Shown here piece by piece: positions 18,628 to 28,752 of a stretch of DNA of 64,000 nucleotides. The notes below the pieces were generated by a model, which did no database searches, was not told where the DNA came from, and saw only the letters and a list, made by a program, of their open reading frames with translations. Source of the stretch: Nocardia altamirensis NBRC 108246 (lineage in GTDB: Bacteria; Actinomycetota; Actinomycetes; Mycobacteriales; Mycobacteriaceae); NCBI RefSeq assembly GCF_001612685.1, contig NZ_BDAY01000048.1, forward strand, positions 36,868-100,867. Reading direction: 5' to 3'. The translations under genes were made by a program, and so were the position numbers. Numbering within the stretch: position 1 is the stretch's first letter; every line of letters starts with the position of its first letter.

Positions 18628-19982
18628 TCGGTGTCTCCGTCCTCGTGTCGACCGGCCGGGACTTCCCGATCCGAGCCGTTGCCTTTGCGCTTGCCGTTCG
18701 GCTTGCGGTCCTCGCCGCTCTGCGCCTTGTCCGTCGCCTTGCGCACCACCACGGTGTGCACCCGCACCCGCCCACGCGTGTCCGCGCCGCCCTCGCCGCG
18801 CAACACCAGCCCGTGCACCACGACCTTCGAGCCGGGCAACGGCACCCGGCCGAGTTCGTGCGCCATCAACCCGCCGACCGTGTCGACGTCTTCCTCCTCG
18901 ATGTCGAGCCCGTACAGCTCACCGAGGTCTTCGACCGGCAACCGCGCCGACACGCGATAGCGACCGTCGCCGAGGTCTTCGATGGGTGGCGTCTCGTCGA
19001 TGTCGTATTCGTCGGCGATCTCACCGACGATCTCCTCGAGCACGTCCTCGATCGTCACCAGCCCGGCTATCCCGCCGTATTCATCGACCAACAGCGCCAT
19101 GTGGTTACGCCTGCGCTGCATTTCGTCGAGCAGGCTGTCCAAGGGTTTCGAGTCGGGCATGAACACCGCGGGCCGCATCACCTCGCCGACGAGCACCTTG
19201 CGGCTGCGTTCCGCATACGGCACAAGATCTTTCAGATACACCACGCCGAGGATGTCGTCGACGTTCTCGCCGATCACCGGGATGCGCGAGTGCCCGGACC
19301 GCACCGCGAGCGACATCGCCTGTGCCGCAGTCTTGTCCGCCTCGATCCAGACCATCTCGGTGCGCGGCACCATCACCGCACGCGCGGCGGTATCGCCGAG
19401 TTCGAAGACGGACTGGATCATTCGGCGTTCGTCGTCGGCGACCACACCGCGCTCGCTGGCCATCTCGACCACCTCGCGCAGCTCGATCTCGGAGGCGAAC
19501 GGGCCGTTGCGGAAACCCTTACCCGGCGTGATCGCGTTACCGAGCAGGATGAGCAGCCTGCTGAGCGGGCCGAGCAGCGCGCCGATGAATTGCAGCGGCA
19601 GCGCGGCGATCAGCGCGATCGAATAGGCGTGCTGGCGGCCGAGGGTACGCGGGCCGACCCCGATCACCACATAGGACACCAGCACCATGACCAGCGCGGT
19701 GGCCAGCAACGCCCACTCGTCGTTCCATACCGCGATCAGTGCCGCCGCGAGCAGCACGGTGGCGCCGATTTCGCACAGAATGCGCAGCAGCACCATGAGA
19801 TTCACGTAGCGGGCGCGGTCTGCGACGATCTTGCTGAGCCGCACCGCGCCAGGCCGGTCGGCCCGGACCATGTCGTCGACCCGTGCCGGAGAGATGGTGT
19901 TCAACGCCGAATCGACACCCGCGAACACCCCGCCCACCGGGACGAGCAGGACCGCGAGCAGGATCAGGGTCAGCGAACTCAC
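18624..19982 (-). CDS. Hemolysin/CorC-type CBS-domain membrane protein
   Basis: 452 residues. N-terminal DUF21 (CNNM) membrane region with about four helices, a CBS pair (about residues 210-335, with GVVYLKDLV and YGGIAGLVTIEDVLEEIVGEI) and a C-terminal CorC/HlyC domain. A polar, Lys/Arg-rich tail ends the protein. Such proteins are implicated in Mg2+/Co2+ transport. Corresponds by position to Rv2366c. Its GTG start overlaps the ybeY stop by 4 bp. Confidence 0.92.
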   Translation of the reverse strand: MSSLTLILLAVLLVPVGGVFAGVDSALNTISPARVDDMVRADRPGAVRLSKIVADRARYVNLMVLLRILCEIGATVLLAAALIAVWNDEWALLATALVMVLVSYVVIGVGPRTLGRQHAYSIALIAALPLQFIGALLGPLSRLLILLGNAITPGKGFRNGPFASEIELREVVEMASERGVVADDERRMIQSVFELGDTAARAVMVPRTEMVWIEADKTAAQAMSLAVRSGHSRIPVIGENVDDILGVVYLKDLVPYAERSRKVLVGEVMRPAVFMPDSKPLDSLLDEMQRRRNHMALLVDEYGGIAGLVTIEDVLEEIVGEIADEYDIDETPPIEDLGDGRYRVSARLPVEDLGELYGLDIEEEDVDTVGGLMAHELGRVPLPGSKVVVHGLVLRGEGGADTRGRVRVHTVVVRKATDKAQSGEDRKPNGKRKGNGSDREVPAGRHEDGDTE

Positions 19983-20533
19983 GCGGGTCCCAGTGCGTCA
20001 CCCGGTGTGGTGAAGCCCGCCTTCCCCAGCAACCTGGCGTCCCTGGCGGCGAGTTCGGCCCGCCGCTGTGCCTCGCGCAGGCTCTCGTACCACTCTTCGA
20101 GCAGCCGGTCCTGCAGCGCGAACATTTCCTTCTCCTCGTCCGGCTCGGCATGGTCGTAGCCGAGCAGGTGCAGGACGCCGTGCACGGTGAGCAGCGCGAG
20201 TTCGTGGTCGAGCGAGTGCCCGGCCTTGCGCGCCTGGCCCGCGGCGAACTCGGGGCAGAGCACGATGTCGCCGAGCATGGACGGGCCGGGTTCCGGACTG
20301 TCCGGCCGCCCGCCCGGCTCGAGTTCGTCCATCGGGAACGACATGACGTCGGTCGGGCCGGGTAGATCCATCCAGCGCATGTGCAGGTCGGCCATGGTGT
20401 CGAGATCGACGAGCACCATCGACAGTTCCGCGGCGGGGTGCACGTCCATCCGGCCGATCACGAACCGCGCGACACTGACCAGATCCTCTTCGGGTACGTC
20501 GATACCCGACTCGTTGGCGATCTCGATACTCAC
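19979..20533 (-). CDS. ybeY: Endoribonuclease YbeY
   Basis: 184 residues. Single-strand-specific metalloendonuclease in 16S rRNA 3' processing and ribosome quality control. The zinc motif HGVLHLLGYDHAEPDEE (H-x3-H-x5-H) is complete, and TDVMSFPMDE is conserved. The C-terminus carries about 30 extra residues relative to the E. coli enzyme. Lies between phoH and the CBS gene. Confidence 0.95.
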   Translation of the reverse strand: MSIEIANESGIDVPEEDLVSVARFVIGRMDVHPAAELSMVLVDLDTMADLHMRWMDLPGPTDVMSFPMDELEPGGRPDSPEPGPSMLGDIVLCPEFAAGQARKAGHSLDHELALLTVHGVLHLLGYDHAEPDEEKEMFALQDRLLEEWYESLREAQRRAELAARDARLLGKAGFTTPGDALGPA

Positions 20534-20608
20534 CCGGTAAGCCTATGTCACCGCAGATGGCCGGTTGCCGCGCAACCCGAGGTCCGGGTCACGCGACAAC
20601 CTGCGATG

Positions 20609-21721
20609 TCAGCGCCGATCGCCGCGGCTCGCGGCACGACGTTGCGCCCGGTTGCCCGGATAGTGCGGGCCGACCTGCGGCCTGGCTTCCGACTCTGCCC
20701 GGTCGTAGGCGTCGACGATGTCGGCGACCAGCCGGTGCCGGACCACGTCGCTGCTGGTGAGATACGAGAAGTGGATGTCCTCGATATCGGTGAGGATCTC
20801 ACTCGCCGCCCGCAGCCCCGACCGTGCGCCGGTCGGCAGGTCGACCTGGCTGACGTCGCCGGTCACCACGATCTTCGAGCCGAAGCCGAGCCGGGTGAGG
20901 AACATCTTCATCTGCTCGGCCGTGGTGTTCTGCGCCTCGTCGAGCACGATGAACGAATCGTTGAGCGTGCGACCGCGCATGTACGCCAGCGGCGCGACCT
21001 CGATGACGCCTGCCGCCATCAACTTCGGGATGGCTTCGGGATCCATCATGTCGTGCAGTGCGTCGTAGAGCGGGCGCAGGTACGGATCGATTTTCTCGTT
21101 GAGCGTGCCAGGCAGGAAGCCGAGCCGCTCACCTGCCTCCACCGCGGGGCGGGTCAGGATGATCCGGTTGACCTGCTTGGTCTGCAGCGCCTGCACGGCC
21201 TTGGCCATCGCCAGATACGTCTTGCCGGTACCGGCAGGGCCGATGCCGAAGACGATGGTGTTGGCGTCGATCGCGTCGACGTAGCGCTTCTGGTTCAGCG
21301 TCTTCGGCCGGACGGTCTTGCCGCGCCGGGACAGGATGTCCAGGCTGAGCACCTCGGCCGGGGACTCCGATGAGCCCTCCGTGAGCATGGATACGGTGTG
21401 CCGCACCGCTTCCGGAGTCACCACTCGATTCCGGCCGGTCAGCGCGATGAGCTGTTCGATTACTCGCTCGGCGAGCGCGACATCGGCCGCCTTGCCGGTC
21501 AGGGTGACGGAATTGCCGCGGACATGGATGTCCGCATCGAGCAGCTCTTCGAGTTCACGCAGATTCTGGTCGGCCGAACCGAGGAACGGGAACACGGATT
21601 CGGGAGCGAGTTCGATACTGGAACGCACGGTGCGTGCTGCGGGGCCCGAGCCGTTGTCGTCGGCGCCGATGCCTGCCGTTGATGGAGTGGTCGGGTCGCC
21701 GATCTCGCCTTGTGTTCTCAA
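20609..21721 (-). CDS. phoH: PhoH-family ATPase (PhoH1)
   Basis: 370 residues. N-terminal KH-like region (about 30-110), then the PhoH ATPase core with Walker A GPAGTGKTYLAMA, Walker B FIVLDEAQNTT and VVTGDVSQVDLP. The tail is basic (NRAQRRAASRGDRR). PhoH proteins are predicted RNA-linked ATPases or helicases; adjacency to ybeY and era, as in M. tuberculosis Rv2368c, supports a ribosomal RNA role. First gene of the run. Confidence 0.94.
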   Translation of the reverse strand: MRTQGEIGDPTTPSTAGIGADDNGSGPAARTVRSSIELAPESVFPFLGSADQNLRELEELLDADIHVRGNSVTLTGKAADVALAERVIEQLIALTGRNRVVTPEAVRHTVSMLTEGSSESPAEVLSLDILSRRGKTVRPKTLNQKRYVDAIDANTIVFGIGPAGTGKTYLAMAKAVQALQTKQVNRIILTRPAVEAGERLGFLPGTLNEKIDPYLRPLYDALHDMMDPEAIPKLMAAGVIEVAPLAYMRGRTLNDSFIVLDEAQNTTAEQMKMFLTRLGFGSKIVVTGDVSQVDLPTGARSGLRAASEILTDIEDIHFSYLTSSDVVRHRLVADIVDAYDRAESEARPQVGPHYPGNRAQRRAASRGDRR

Positions 21722-21832
21722 AAGTGGCTATAGCCTGCTTTCCGGTCTCGACGTGCTGCTGTGTTGAGGAAAGTTTAACGCGCCCCACCGACACCGCCCA
21801 GTGAATAAGCCGCTATCGGAGGGACCGGACGA

Positions 21833-22768
21833 TCACGGGATTCCCCGGCGGCGCTGTGCCCAATCCTCGGTGAAATCACGAAAGCGTCGCGTCGCGCCCG
21901 ATGGCGCGATCGCGGCCGACCACACCAGGCCGACATCGCGGGTCGCGCCCGCGTCCGCGAGCGGGATCAGCACCGGTCCAGGCAGGCGTTGCTCCGGCTT
22001 CGCGCCGACCACCCGCGGGGCGCTCGCCGGGCCGAGATCCTCCTCCGGCAGCACACCGACGCCGAGACCGGCGGCGACCAGGCCTGCGACGGTGACGAGG
22101 TCGCTGGACTCGAAGGCGATACGCAGGCGCAGGTCGGCGGCGGCGGACAGGTCCTCGACGATCCGGCGCATCCCGTAGCCGGGATGCATGGCGATGAAGT
22201 CCTCGTCGGCGATTTCGGCGAGACGCACCTGCCTGCGGCCGACCAGCCGGTGATCGGCGGGGACGGCGAGGGCGAGCCGCTGACGCAGCAGACCGCGCCA
22301 GCCGATGCCAGGCATGGTCGGGCGCGGCGAGACGATGCCGAGATCCGACGTGCCGTCGAGCACATCGGTGGCCACCATTTCCGAAGGACCCTGCCGCAGC
22401 GCGAAAGAGATTCGGGCGGAACCGCGCCGGAATTCGCCGACCAGTTGCGGCACCAGCCAGCCGCCGAAGGAATGCAAAAAGGACAGGCGCACAACACCGT
22501 TGGCCGGGCTGTTCAGATCGGCGATGGATTGGCTCGCCGCGTCGAGTTCGGATTGCGCGCGGCGGGCGTGTTCGTAATAGATGCGGCCGAACTCGTTGAG
22601 GGTGATGCGTTTGCCGCGTCGGTCGAACAGCTCGACGCCGAACTTGCGCTCCAACCTGCCGAGCATGCGCGACAGGGTCGGCTGAGCGATGTGCAGGCGC
22701 TCTGCGGCCGCGCCGACCCGTTCCAGTTCGGCCAGCGTGGTGAACCATTCGAGGTCGGCGCCAAGCAT
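21833..22768 (-). CDS. LysR-family regulator
   Basis: 311 residues. N-terminal winged HTH (WFTTLAELERVGAAAERLHIAQPTLSRMLGRLERKFG) followed by a periplasmic-binding-like effector domain. Divergent from an MFS transporter gene 155 bp away, the classical LysR layout, so it probably activates that gene and controls itself. Effector unknown. Confidence 0.92.
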   Translation of the reverse strand: MLGADLEWFTTLAELERVGAAAERLHIAQPTLSRMLGRLERKFGVELFDRRGKRITLNEFGRIYYEHARRAQSELDAASQSIADLNSPANGVVRLSFLHSFGGWLVPQLVGEFRRGSARISFALRQGPSEMVATDVLDGTSDLGIVSPRPTMPGIGWRGLLRQRLALAVPADHRLVGRRQVRLAEIADEDFIAMHPGYGMRRIVEDLSAAADLRLRIAFESSDLVTVAGLVAAGLGVGVLPEEDLGPASAPRVVGAKPEQRLPGPVLIPLADAGATRDVGLVWSAAIAPSGATRRFRDFTEDWAQRRRGIP

Positions 22769-22923
22769 GGTTGTCTGCTCCTCAGGTCAGCGTGGTGCTT
22801 GTCACACCACGTTCCGGCGTCGCGGTCGGCATCGGCGAGCACTCTGTCTATATGCGCTCGGTGCATGAACTTCTCTATTATTATTCATTTCCCTTCGGAA
22901 GACCGGGTGACGATCCTGGATCG

Positions 22924-24168
22924 GTGACCCTCACGAAGACTCGCCCGGCCGCGGTCCGCGACATCGCGCACGAGCGCCGGATCATCACCGCGCTGTTCGC
23001 GGCGGGGTTGGCGACCTTCGCGACGATGTACAGCGCGCAGGCGTTGCTGCCGAGTCTGTCCGCCGAGTTCGGTGCCGCGCCCGCCCATGCGGCGCTTGCG
23101 GTTTCGCTCACCACGGGCGTGCTCGCGCTGGCGATCATCCCCGTCAGCGCGCTGTCGTCGCGCATCGGCCGCACCAGAGTGATGACGGTGTCCGCACTGA
23201 GTTCGGCGGCGATCGGACTGCTGCTGCCGCTCAGCCCTTCGCTGGATGTGCTGCTCGCCGGGCGGGCCTTGCAAGGCTTGACCTTGGCCGGAGTACCCGC
23301 CGTCGCGATGGCCTATCTCGCCGAAGAGATCGGCGCCGAGGGTCTCGGCGCGGCGATGGGCGTCTATATCGCGGGCACCAGCATGGGCGGGCTTGCCGGG
23401 CGGGTGATACCGGCTTTCACCCTCGGCGTCGGGTCATGGCGGTGGGCCGAAGCGTCGATCTCGGTGGCGGCGGCGGTGTGCACCCTGTGGTTCGTGCGCG
23501 GTCTGCCACCGTCCCGCGGCTTTGTCCCGCAATCGGCCGGAATCCGTACGGTGGTGGGCGATCTCGTGGTTCAACTCCGCCATCGCGGCCTGCTCGCACT
23601 GTTCGGGCTCGCGCTGGTCCTCGTCGGCGGATTCGTTTCGCTCTACAACTTCCTCGGCTACCGGCTCACCCAGCCGCCCTTCGAATTGCCCAGCGCGGTA
23701 GCAGGTTTGGTGTTCGTGCTCTACGCCGCGGGCAGCGGTGCTTCAGCGGTCGCCGGACGGCTCGCCGATCGCATCGGCCGCCAGTGGGTGCTCGCCGCCG
23801 CGGTGCTGGTCATGGGCATCGGCTTGGCCATGACGCTTCCCGACAACCTCGCCACCCTGATCCTCGGCATGGCCCTGTGCACCGCAGGCTTTTTCGGCGC
23901 CCACTCGGTCGCCAGCGGATGGGTCGGCGCCATGGCGGTCGGCAACCGCGGCGCGGCATCCTCGCTGTACCTGTTCTCCTTCTATGTCGGCAGCGCCGTC
24001 ATCGGCGGCGGGAGCGGCATCGCCTACACCCACTACGGCTGGACCGGCCTAGCAGCCAGTGTCGGCATTCTGCTCGTCGTCGCCGCAATCCTCGTGTCTG
24101 CATTGTCGATTCACGCGACAGCCGCACGACGATCGGCGTCCTGCGCCGAGGCGGGTCAGGCTGCGTAG
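22924..24168 (+). CDS. MFS transporter, YnfM/AraJ-like
   Basis: About 414 residues with 12 membrane helices. The opening segment TMYSAQALLPSLSAEFG and the A-motif-like loops (SSRIGRTRVM; ADRIGRQWVL) mark a major facilitator of the DHA1/YnfM type. The GTG at 22924 puts a short polar N-terminus before helix 1; the reading frame also stays open upstream to 22771. Probable drug or metabolite efflux under the divergent LysR gene. Confidence 0.88.
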   Translation: MTLTKTRPAAVRDIAHERRIITALFAAGLATFATMYSAQALLPSLSAEFGAAPAHAALAVSLTTGVLALAIIPVSALSSRIGRTRVMTVSALSSAAIGLLLPLSPSLDVLLAGRALQGLTLAGVPAVAMAYLAEEIGAEGLGAAMGVYIAGTSMGGLAGRVIPAFTLGVGSWRWAEASISVAAAVCTLWFVRGLPPSRGFVPQSAGIRTVVGDLVVQLRHRGLLALFGLALVLVGGFVSLYNFLGYRLTQPPFELPSAVAGLVFVLYAAGSGASAVAGRLADRIGRQWVLAAAVLVMGIGLAMTLPDNLATLILGMALCTAGFFGAHSVASGWVGAMAVGNRGAASSLYLFSFYVGSAVIGGGSGIAYTHYGWTGLAASVGILLVVAAILVSALSIHATAARRSASCAEAGQAA

Positions 24169-24334
24169 CGCCGCCAGGACCCCCGAATTTCGGGCACGAT
24201 TTGTGCCGAAGACAGCGCTACGCTGCGAGCCATAGGTGTTACACGGGAGGACGGCACCTGAATCGCTTGTACGGCTGCTCTTTTCCGCCATCGATGCGGC
24301 GAGCTGCTGCGAGCTCAACGGGAGGAAGCCACCG

Positions 24335-25351
24335 ATGTCGACACCACGGCCCAAGCGCCGGATCCGATTCGGGTTCATCGCCACAGTCCTGTGCGGCTTC
24401 ACCTTGGCAGGGATCCTGATCGCGGTTGGATTGCCGGGTGATCGCGAATCCCTTGTCTTCAACGACACCATCGTCAGCTCCACCGACGAATGCGTCGTCA
24501 TCAACGGCGGCCCAGGCGGACAAACGCGCCGCGGCAGCTGTGCGGACTTGGGGCACAAGGAAATCCGATACCACCCCGCGCAATGGTGGGCGATCCTGTT
24601 GGGACTTGGCGTTGCCGGGTTGGTCGGGTCCTACGCCGTGCGCACGGTGGTCAATGGGCGTCGTGCCTACAAGGTCGAAAAGGACACCGTCAGCGACGGT
24701 ACCGAGCTCGACCAAGTCGCAGCACTTCATCAGCTCGGCCACCGCCAGGACATCTTCGTTCTGACGCGTGGCGCGGTGATCTCGAACGAGACGGCGCTGC
24801 TCGGACAGTTCGGCGAGGGTCTGGTCGTCTGCAGCACCGCGGTCGCGCCGCGCGCCTACCGGTGGGACCAGATCGTTTCGATACGACATGGCACCACGCA
24901 CAGGTCGTCCAACAGCGGTTATGACGGCACCGACTTCGAGCATGCGCTGACCTTCGACGATGGGACTGCGCTGGCGGTCGAGGGCTCCTACAAGGATCCG
25001 GCACGATCATCCGACTACGAGCCCAATGAGCAAGCAGCGCAACGACTCGACGTGCTCGGCGGTCAGATCGCCTGGCAGGTCTGCACGCTGCGGCTACCCG
25101 CTGCTCAAACCGCATTGATCGAGGGCAGATCGGTCGACTTCGACGGCATCGCGGTCAGCACCGCAGGCCTGGTACACAACGGCACAACGGTAGCCTGGCC
25201 GTCGATCAAGGCGGTGCAGGTAAATCTCGGAGTCCTGACCATCTCTCAGTCAGGGCGGTTGCGCCCGGTGGTCAAGAAGGAAGTCGGCAAGATTCCGAAT
25301 CTGTCGATGCTGCTCACGCTCTGCGAGGCACTGCGCCGCACCACCGCATAA
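24335..25351 (+). CDS. Membrane protein with cytoplasmic domain, unknown function
   Basis: 338 residues. ATG at 24335 with a strong GGGAGGAAG seven bases upstream. Two membrane helices (FGFIATVLCGFTLAGILIAVGL and WWAILLGLGVAGLVGSY) flank a short loop with two cysteines (ECVVI and GSCADLGH). A C-terminal domain of about 220 residues follows, rich in strands, with PH-like character (inference; DUF6585-like layout). Monocistronic. No catalytic motif. Confidence 0.72.
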   Translation: MSTPRPKRRIRFGFIATVLCGFTLAGILIAVGLPGDRESLVFNDTIVSSTDECVVINGGPGGQTRRGSCADLGHKEIRYHPAQWWAILLGLGVAGLVGSYAVRTVVNGRRAYKVEKDTVSDGTELDQVAALHQLGHRQDIFVLTRGAVISNETALLGQFGEGLVVCSTAVAPRAYRWDQIVSIRHGTTHRSSNSGYDGTDFEHALTFDDGTALAVEGSYKDPARSSDYEPNEQAAQRLDVLGGQIAWQVCTLRLPAAQTALIEGRSVDFDGIAVSTAGLVHNGTTVAWPSIKAVQVNLGVLTISQSGRLRPVVKKEVGKIPNLSMLLTLCEALRRTTA

Positions 25352-25389
25352 ACATCCAGCCGTGCCGCCTGGTGACGACACCCTAGGGA

Positions 25390-26130
25390 TTACCAGCGAG
25401 GGGTCAACGCACCCAGGGCGCCGAGAGCCACCGCGGCTGCCGTGGAGGTACGCAGGACGGTGGGGCCGAGCAGGACGATGTCTGCACCCGCCTCGGCGAG
25501 GGCGGCGAGTTCGGCGTCGTCGAGACCGCCTTCGGGGCCGACGATCAGCACGATCTCGGCGACGCCTGCGAACGGGAGCTCGGTGAAGCGGCCGGTGCCG
25601 GATTCGTGCAGTGCGGCGACAATCGCGCCGTCCGCCTTCGACTTTCGGATCAGGTCGAGGAGGTCACGGGTCCGATGTAGGTCCGCGACCTCAGGGATGT
25701 AGGGGCGCCGCGATTGCCGGGCGGCCGAGCGGGCGGCGGCGCGCCACTTGTCAACGGCCTTGCCCGCCTTGCCTTCCCAGTTCGCGATGCAGCGGGCAGC
25801 CTGCCACGGGACGATCGTGTCGGCGCCCGCCTCGGTCATCAGCTCGACCGCCAGCTCCGAGCGATCGGATTTCGGCAGCGCCTGCACCACCGTGACCTGC
25901 GGCGAAACCGGTTTCGCCACAGTACGATTCAGCACCCGAAGGTCAAGCCGGTCACGTTGCGCCGCAACGACTTCCGATTCAGCGAGCACACCGTGCCCGT
26001 CCGACAACGTGATCGGCTCACCGACCCGGATGCGGCGCACCGTTGCGGCGTGCCTGCCTTCCTGGCCGTCGAGCACGGCGACGGCACCCGGTTCGGGCAC
26101 CTCGTCGAGGTAGAAGACCGTCGCGGCCAA
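25390..26130 (-). CDS. rsmE: 16S rRNA (uracil1498-N3)-methyltransferase
   Basis: 246 residues. SPOUT methyltransferase that makes m3U1498. N-terminal PUA-like part (GQEGRHAATVRRIRVGEPITLSDGHG) and C-terminal knot with IVGPEGGLDDAELAALAEAG and LLGPTVLRTSTAA. The TTG start follows the dnaJ2 stop directly (TAG-TTG), so the two are coupled. Order hrcA-dnaJ2-rsmE as in M. tuberculosis. Confidence 0.95.
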   Translation of the reverse strand: MAATVFYLDEVPEPGAVAVLDGQEGRHAATVRRIRVGEPITLSDGHGVLAESEVVAAQRDRLDLRVLNRTVAKPVSPQVTVVQALPKSDRSELAVELMTEAGADTIVPWQAARCIANWEGKAGKAVDKWRAAARSAARQSRRPYIPEVADLHRTRDLLDLIRKSKADGAIVAALHESGTGRFTELPFAGVAEIVLIVGPEGGLDDAELAALAEAGADIVLLGPTVLRTSTAAAVALGALGALTPRW

Positions 26131-27288
26131 CTAGCGCCCGCTGAACGAGGCCCGCAGCCTGGCGAACAGGCCGCTGTTGTGCTCGGACTGCGTCGACATC
26201 ACCTCGGCGCGCTCGTTCGGGCGCATGCCCTTGTACTTGCGCAGCAGGTCGGTCTGCTTGCCGTCTAGCTTGGCCGGGATCACGATGTCCAGGTGCGCGA
26301 GCAGGTCGCCACGCGCGCCGGAGCGCAGGCGCGGCATGCCGTGGCCGCGCAGCACCGAAACCTCGCCGGGCTGGGTGCCCGGCGCGATGCTCAGCTCGGT
26401 CGGTCCGTCCAGGATCGTGTCGATCACCACGGTGGTGCCGAGGGTCGCGTCGACCATCGGGACGCGGATGGTGCAGTGCAGGTCGTCGCCGTCGCGGACG
26501 AACACGTCGTGCGGCTGCTCGACGATCTCGACATACAGGTCACCGGCGTGCCCGCCGCCCGGTCCGACCTCGCCCTGCGCGGCCAGTCGCACCCGCATGC
26601 CGTTCGCGACACCGGCCGGAATCGGCGCGGCGATCTCGCGACGCGCACGCACCCGGCCGTCGCCACCGCACTTGTGGCACGGATCGGGGATGGTCTCGCC
26701 TGCCCCACGGCAGGTCGGACACGGACGCGAGGTCAGCACCTGGCCGAGGAACGAACGCTGCACGGATTGCACTTCGCCTGCGCCACCGCAGGTTTCGCAA
26801 CGCACCGGCTTGGATTTGCCGTTGGTGCCGGCGCCGGTGCACACATCGCACAGGATCGCGGTGTCCACCGTCAGATGCTTGGTCACGCCGACCGCGCATT
26901 CGGCCAGGCTCAGCCTGGTCCGCAGCAGCGAGTCCGCGCCGGGCTGCACCCGGCCGCGCGGCTTGCGCGCGCCACCGCCGGAGGCACTCATGCCGCCGAA
27001 GAACGCCTCGAACACATCCCCGAGCCCGCCGAAACCGGCACCCGAGAAGCCGCCACCAGCGCCGCCGCCGGATTCCAGCGGGTCACCGCCCATGTCGACG
27101 ATGCGGCGCTTCTCCGGATCCGACAGCACCTCGTAGGCGGCCGATACTTCCTTGAACTTGGCCTGCGCCGTCTCGTCCGGGTTGACGTCGGGATGGAGTT
27201 CCCGCGCCAGCTTGCGGTAGGCGCGCTTGATCTCCTGGTCGGTCGCGTTCTTCGCGACGCCGAGCAGTCCGTAGTAGTCCCGTGCCAC
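26131..27288 (-). CDS. dnaJ2: Chaperone DnaJ (DnaJ2 type)
   Basis: 385 residues. J domain with HPD (ELHPDVNPDE), Gly-rich region, four zinc-finger repeats of CxxCxGxG type (CDVCTGAG, CETCGGAG, CPTCRGAG, CHKCGGDG) and the C-terminal substrate domain. Co-chaperone of DnaK. GTG start at 27288. Downstream of hrcA, 144 bp apart; the gap holds a small hairpin (TGCTG-ACAA-CAGCA, 27356-27369) but no recognisable CIRCE. Confidence 0.96.
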   Translation of the reverse strand: MARDYYGLLGVAKNATDQEIKRAYRKLARELHPDVNPDETAQAKFKEVSAAYEVLSDPEKRRIVDMGGDPLESGGGAGGGFSGAGFGGLGDVFEAFFGGMSASGGGARKPRGRVQPGADSLLRTRLSLAECAVGVTKHLTVDTAILCDVCTGAGTNGKSKPVRCETCGGAGEVQSVQRSFLGQVLTSRPCPTCRGAGETIPDPCHKCGGDGRVRARREIAAPIPAGVANGMRVRLAAQGEVGPGGGHAGDLYVEIVEQPHDVFVRDGDDLHCTIRVPMVDATLGTTVVIDTILDGPTELSIAPGTQPGEVSVLRGHGMPRLRSGARGDLLAHLDIVIPAKLDGKQTDLLRKYKGMRPNERAEVMSTQSEHNSGLFARLRASFSGR

Positions 27289-27432
27289 TTGAGTTCTCTA
27301 GTCCTTGGTCGTTCTCGACAGTGCCCGACGGTGGCCTTCACCGTTCCAACCGCCATGCTGACAACAGCATTAGTCGGATGCACTCAACTTTATCCGGCCG
27401 GAATTACGAGAGTAGCAGCGGTGCCGGTGCCG

Positions 27433-28464
27433 TCAGCGTTCGGCGAGGACCTCGCCGATGTACCTGGCGACCGCCGCGACCGACGCGATGGTCCCCGGAT
27501 AGTCCATCCGGGTCGGGCCGAGCACGCCCATGCCGCCGAGTACCGCACCGGAGGTGCCGTAGCCCGTCGACACCACCGAGGTGCCGCGCATCTGCTCGAC
27601 CTGGGTCTCCTCGCCGATGCGCACGGTCACGGTGCCAGGCTGCTGTGCGGCGGCAAGCAGTTTCAGCACGATCACTTGCTCCTCCAACGCCTCGAGCACA
27701 TCACGCAGCGAGCCGGGGAACCCGAAGTCGGCAGCGTTGCGCGTCAGGTTGGCAGTACCGCCGAGCACGAGGCGCTCCTCCGGATGCTCGACCAGGGTCT
27801 CCACCAACACCGTCGACACCCGAATCAACACATCCCGCAACCGCAGCGGCGACCGATCAGGCAGCTCCGCGACCGCGGCCGACGCCGCGGCCAGCCGCTT
27901 TCCGTCCATCGCGCCGCCGAGCATGCCGCGCAACGCGGCCAGGTCTTCGTCATCGACCAGCGCGCCGAGCTCGACCAGTCGCTGATCGACGCGCCCTGTG
28001 TCGGTGATCACCACGAGCAGCAGGCGCGCGGGATTCAACGCGACCACCTCGATATGGCGCACCGTCGACGCGGACACCGACGGGTACTGCACGACCGCGA
28101 CCTGCCTGGTCAGCTGGGCCAGCAGCCGCACACCGCGGCGCAACACGTCATCGAGATCGACCCCCGACTCCAAGAACTCCATGATCGCGCGCCGCTCCGC
28201 CCCCGACAGCGGCTTCACCTCGGCGATCCGGTCCACGAACTGCCGGTACCCCTTGTCCGTCGGGATGCGCCCGGAACTGGTGTGCGGCTGCGTGATGTAC
28301 CCCTCCGCCTCCAACACCGCCATGTCGTTGCGCACCGTCGCACTCGACACCCCGAGATTGTGCCGCTCCACCAGGCTCTTCGACCCGATCGGCTCCTTGG
28401 TCGCGACATAATCCGCGACGATCGCGCGCAGGACCTCGAAGCGCCTGTCCTCGGTGCTCGACAT
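27433..28464 (-). CDS. hrcA: Heat-inducible transcription repressor HrcA
   Basis: 343 residues. Represses class I heat shock operons through CIRCE. Winged HTH at the N-terminus (RFEVLRAIVADYVATKEPIGSKSL... VSSATVRNDMAVLEAEGYI), inserted dimerisation domain and GAF-like part. The ATG at 28464 has AGGAGGTG at the right distance. A further in-frame start at 28512 is less likely. First gene of hrcA-dnaJ2-rsmE. Confidence 0.95.
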   Translation of the reverse strand: MSSTEDRRFEVLRAIVADYVATKEPIGSKSLVERHNLGVSSATVRNDMAVLEAEGYITQPHTSSGRIPTDKGYRQFVDRIAEVKPLSGAERRAIMEFLESGVDLDDVLRRGVRLLAQLTRQVAVVQYPSVSASTVRHIEVVALNPARLLLVVITDTGRVDQRLVELGALVDDEDLAALRGMLGGAMDGKRLAAASAAVAELPDRSPLRLRDVLIRVSTVLVETLVEHPEERLVLGGTANLTRNAADFGFPGSLRDVLEALEEQVIVLKLLAAAQQPGTVTVRIGEETQVEQMRGTSVVSTGYGTSGAVLGGMGVLGPTRMDYPGTIASVAAVARYIGEVLAER

Positions 28465-28752
28465 CGGTCCCACCTCCTCGCTCGTCCTCGGGTACGCCCG
28501 CACCATGGCCACCAGCGAACCCGTCCCATCACACAGCCGGAGACCGTTCCCGGCCCAGCCTGTTTATCCAGTCTAATTGCCAGACCCCGAATCGCCCGCT
28601 CCCGCGCGCGCGAGACCGGACACCCGCCTACTCCCAGTGACCACGATCACCCGCACCGCCCTTCGCGCCGAATTCGAATTCGATGGAACCGATCGTCGGC
28701 TCGCTGCGTCGGATTCAAGTGACGGATCGAATCTCGAAGCGGGGGTGGACCG

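Noticed and set aside
27289..27432. CIRCE element between hrcA and dnaJ2
   Set aside because: Only a GAGTGC half-site on the minus strand is present; the second half of TTAGCACTC-N9-GAGTGCTAA is missing.
26293..28722. 809-codon open frame antisense to dnaJ2 and hrcA
   Set aside because: It spans two well-identified genes and the gap between them; His/Arg-rich nonsense sequence without any domain.
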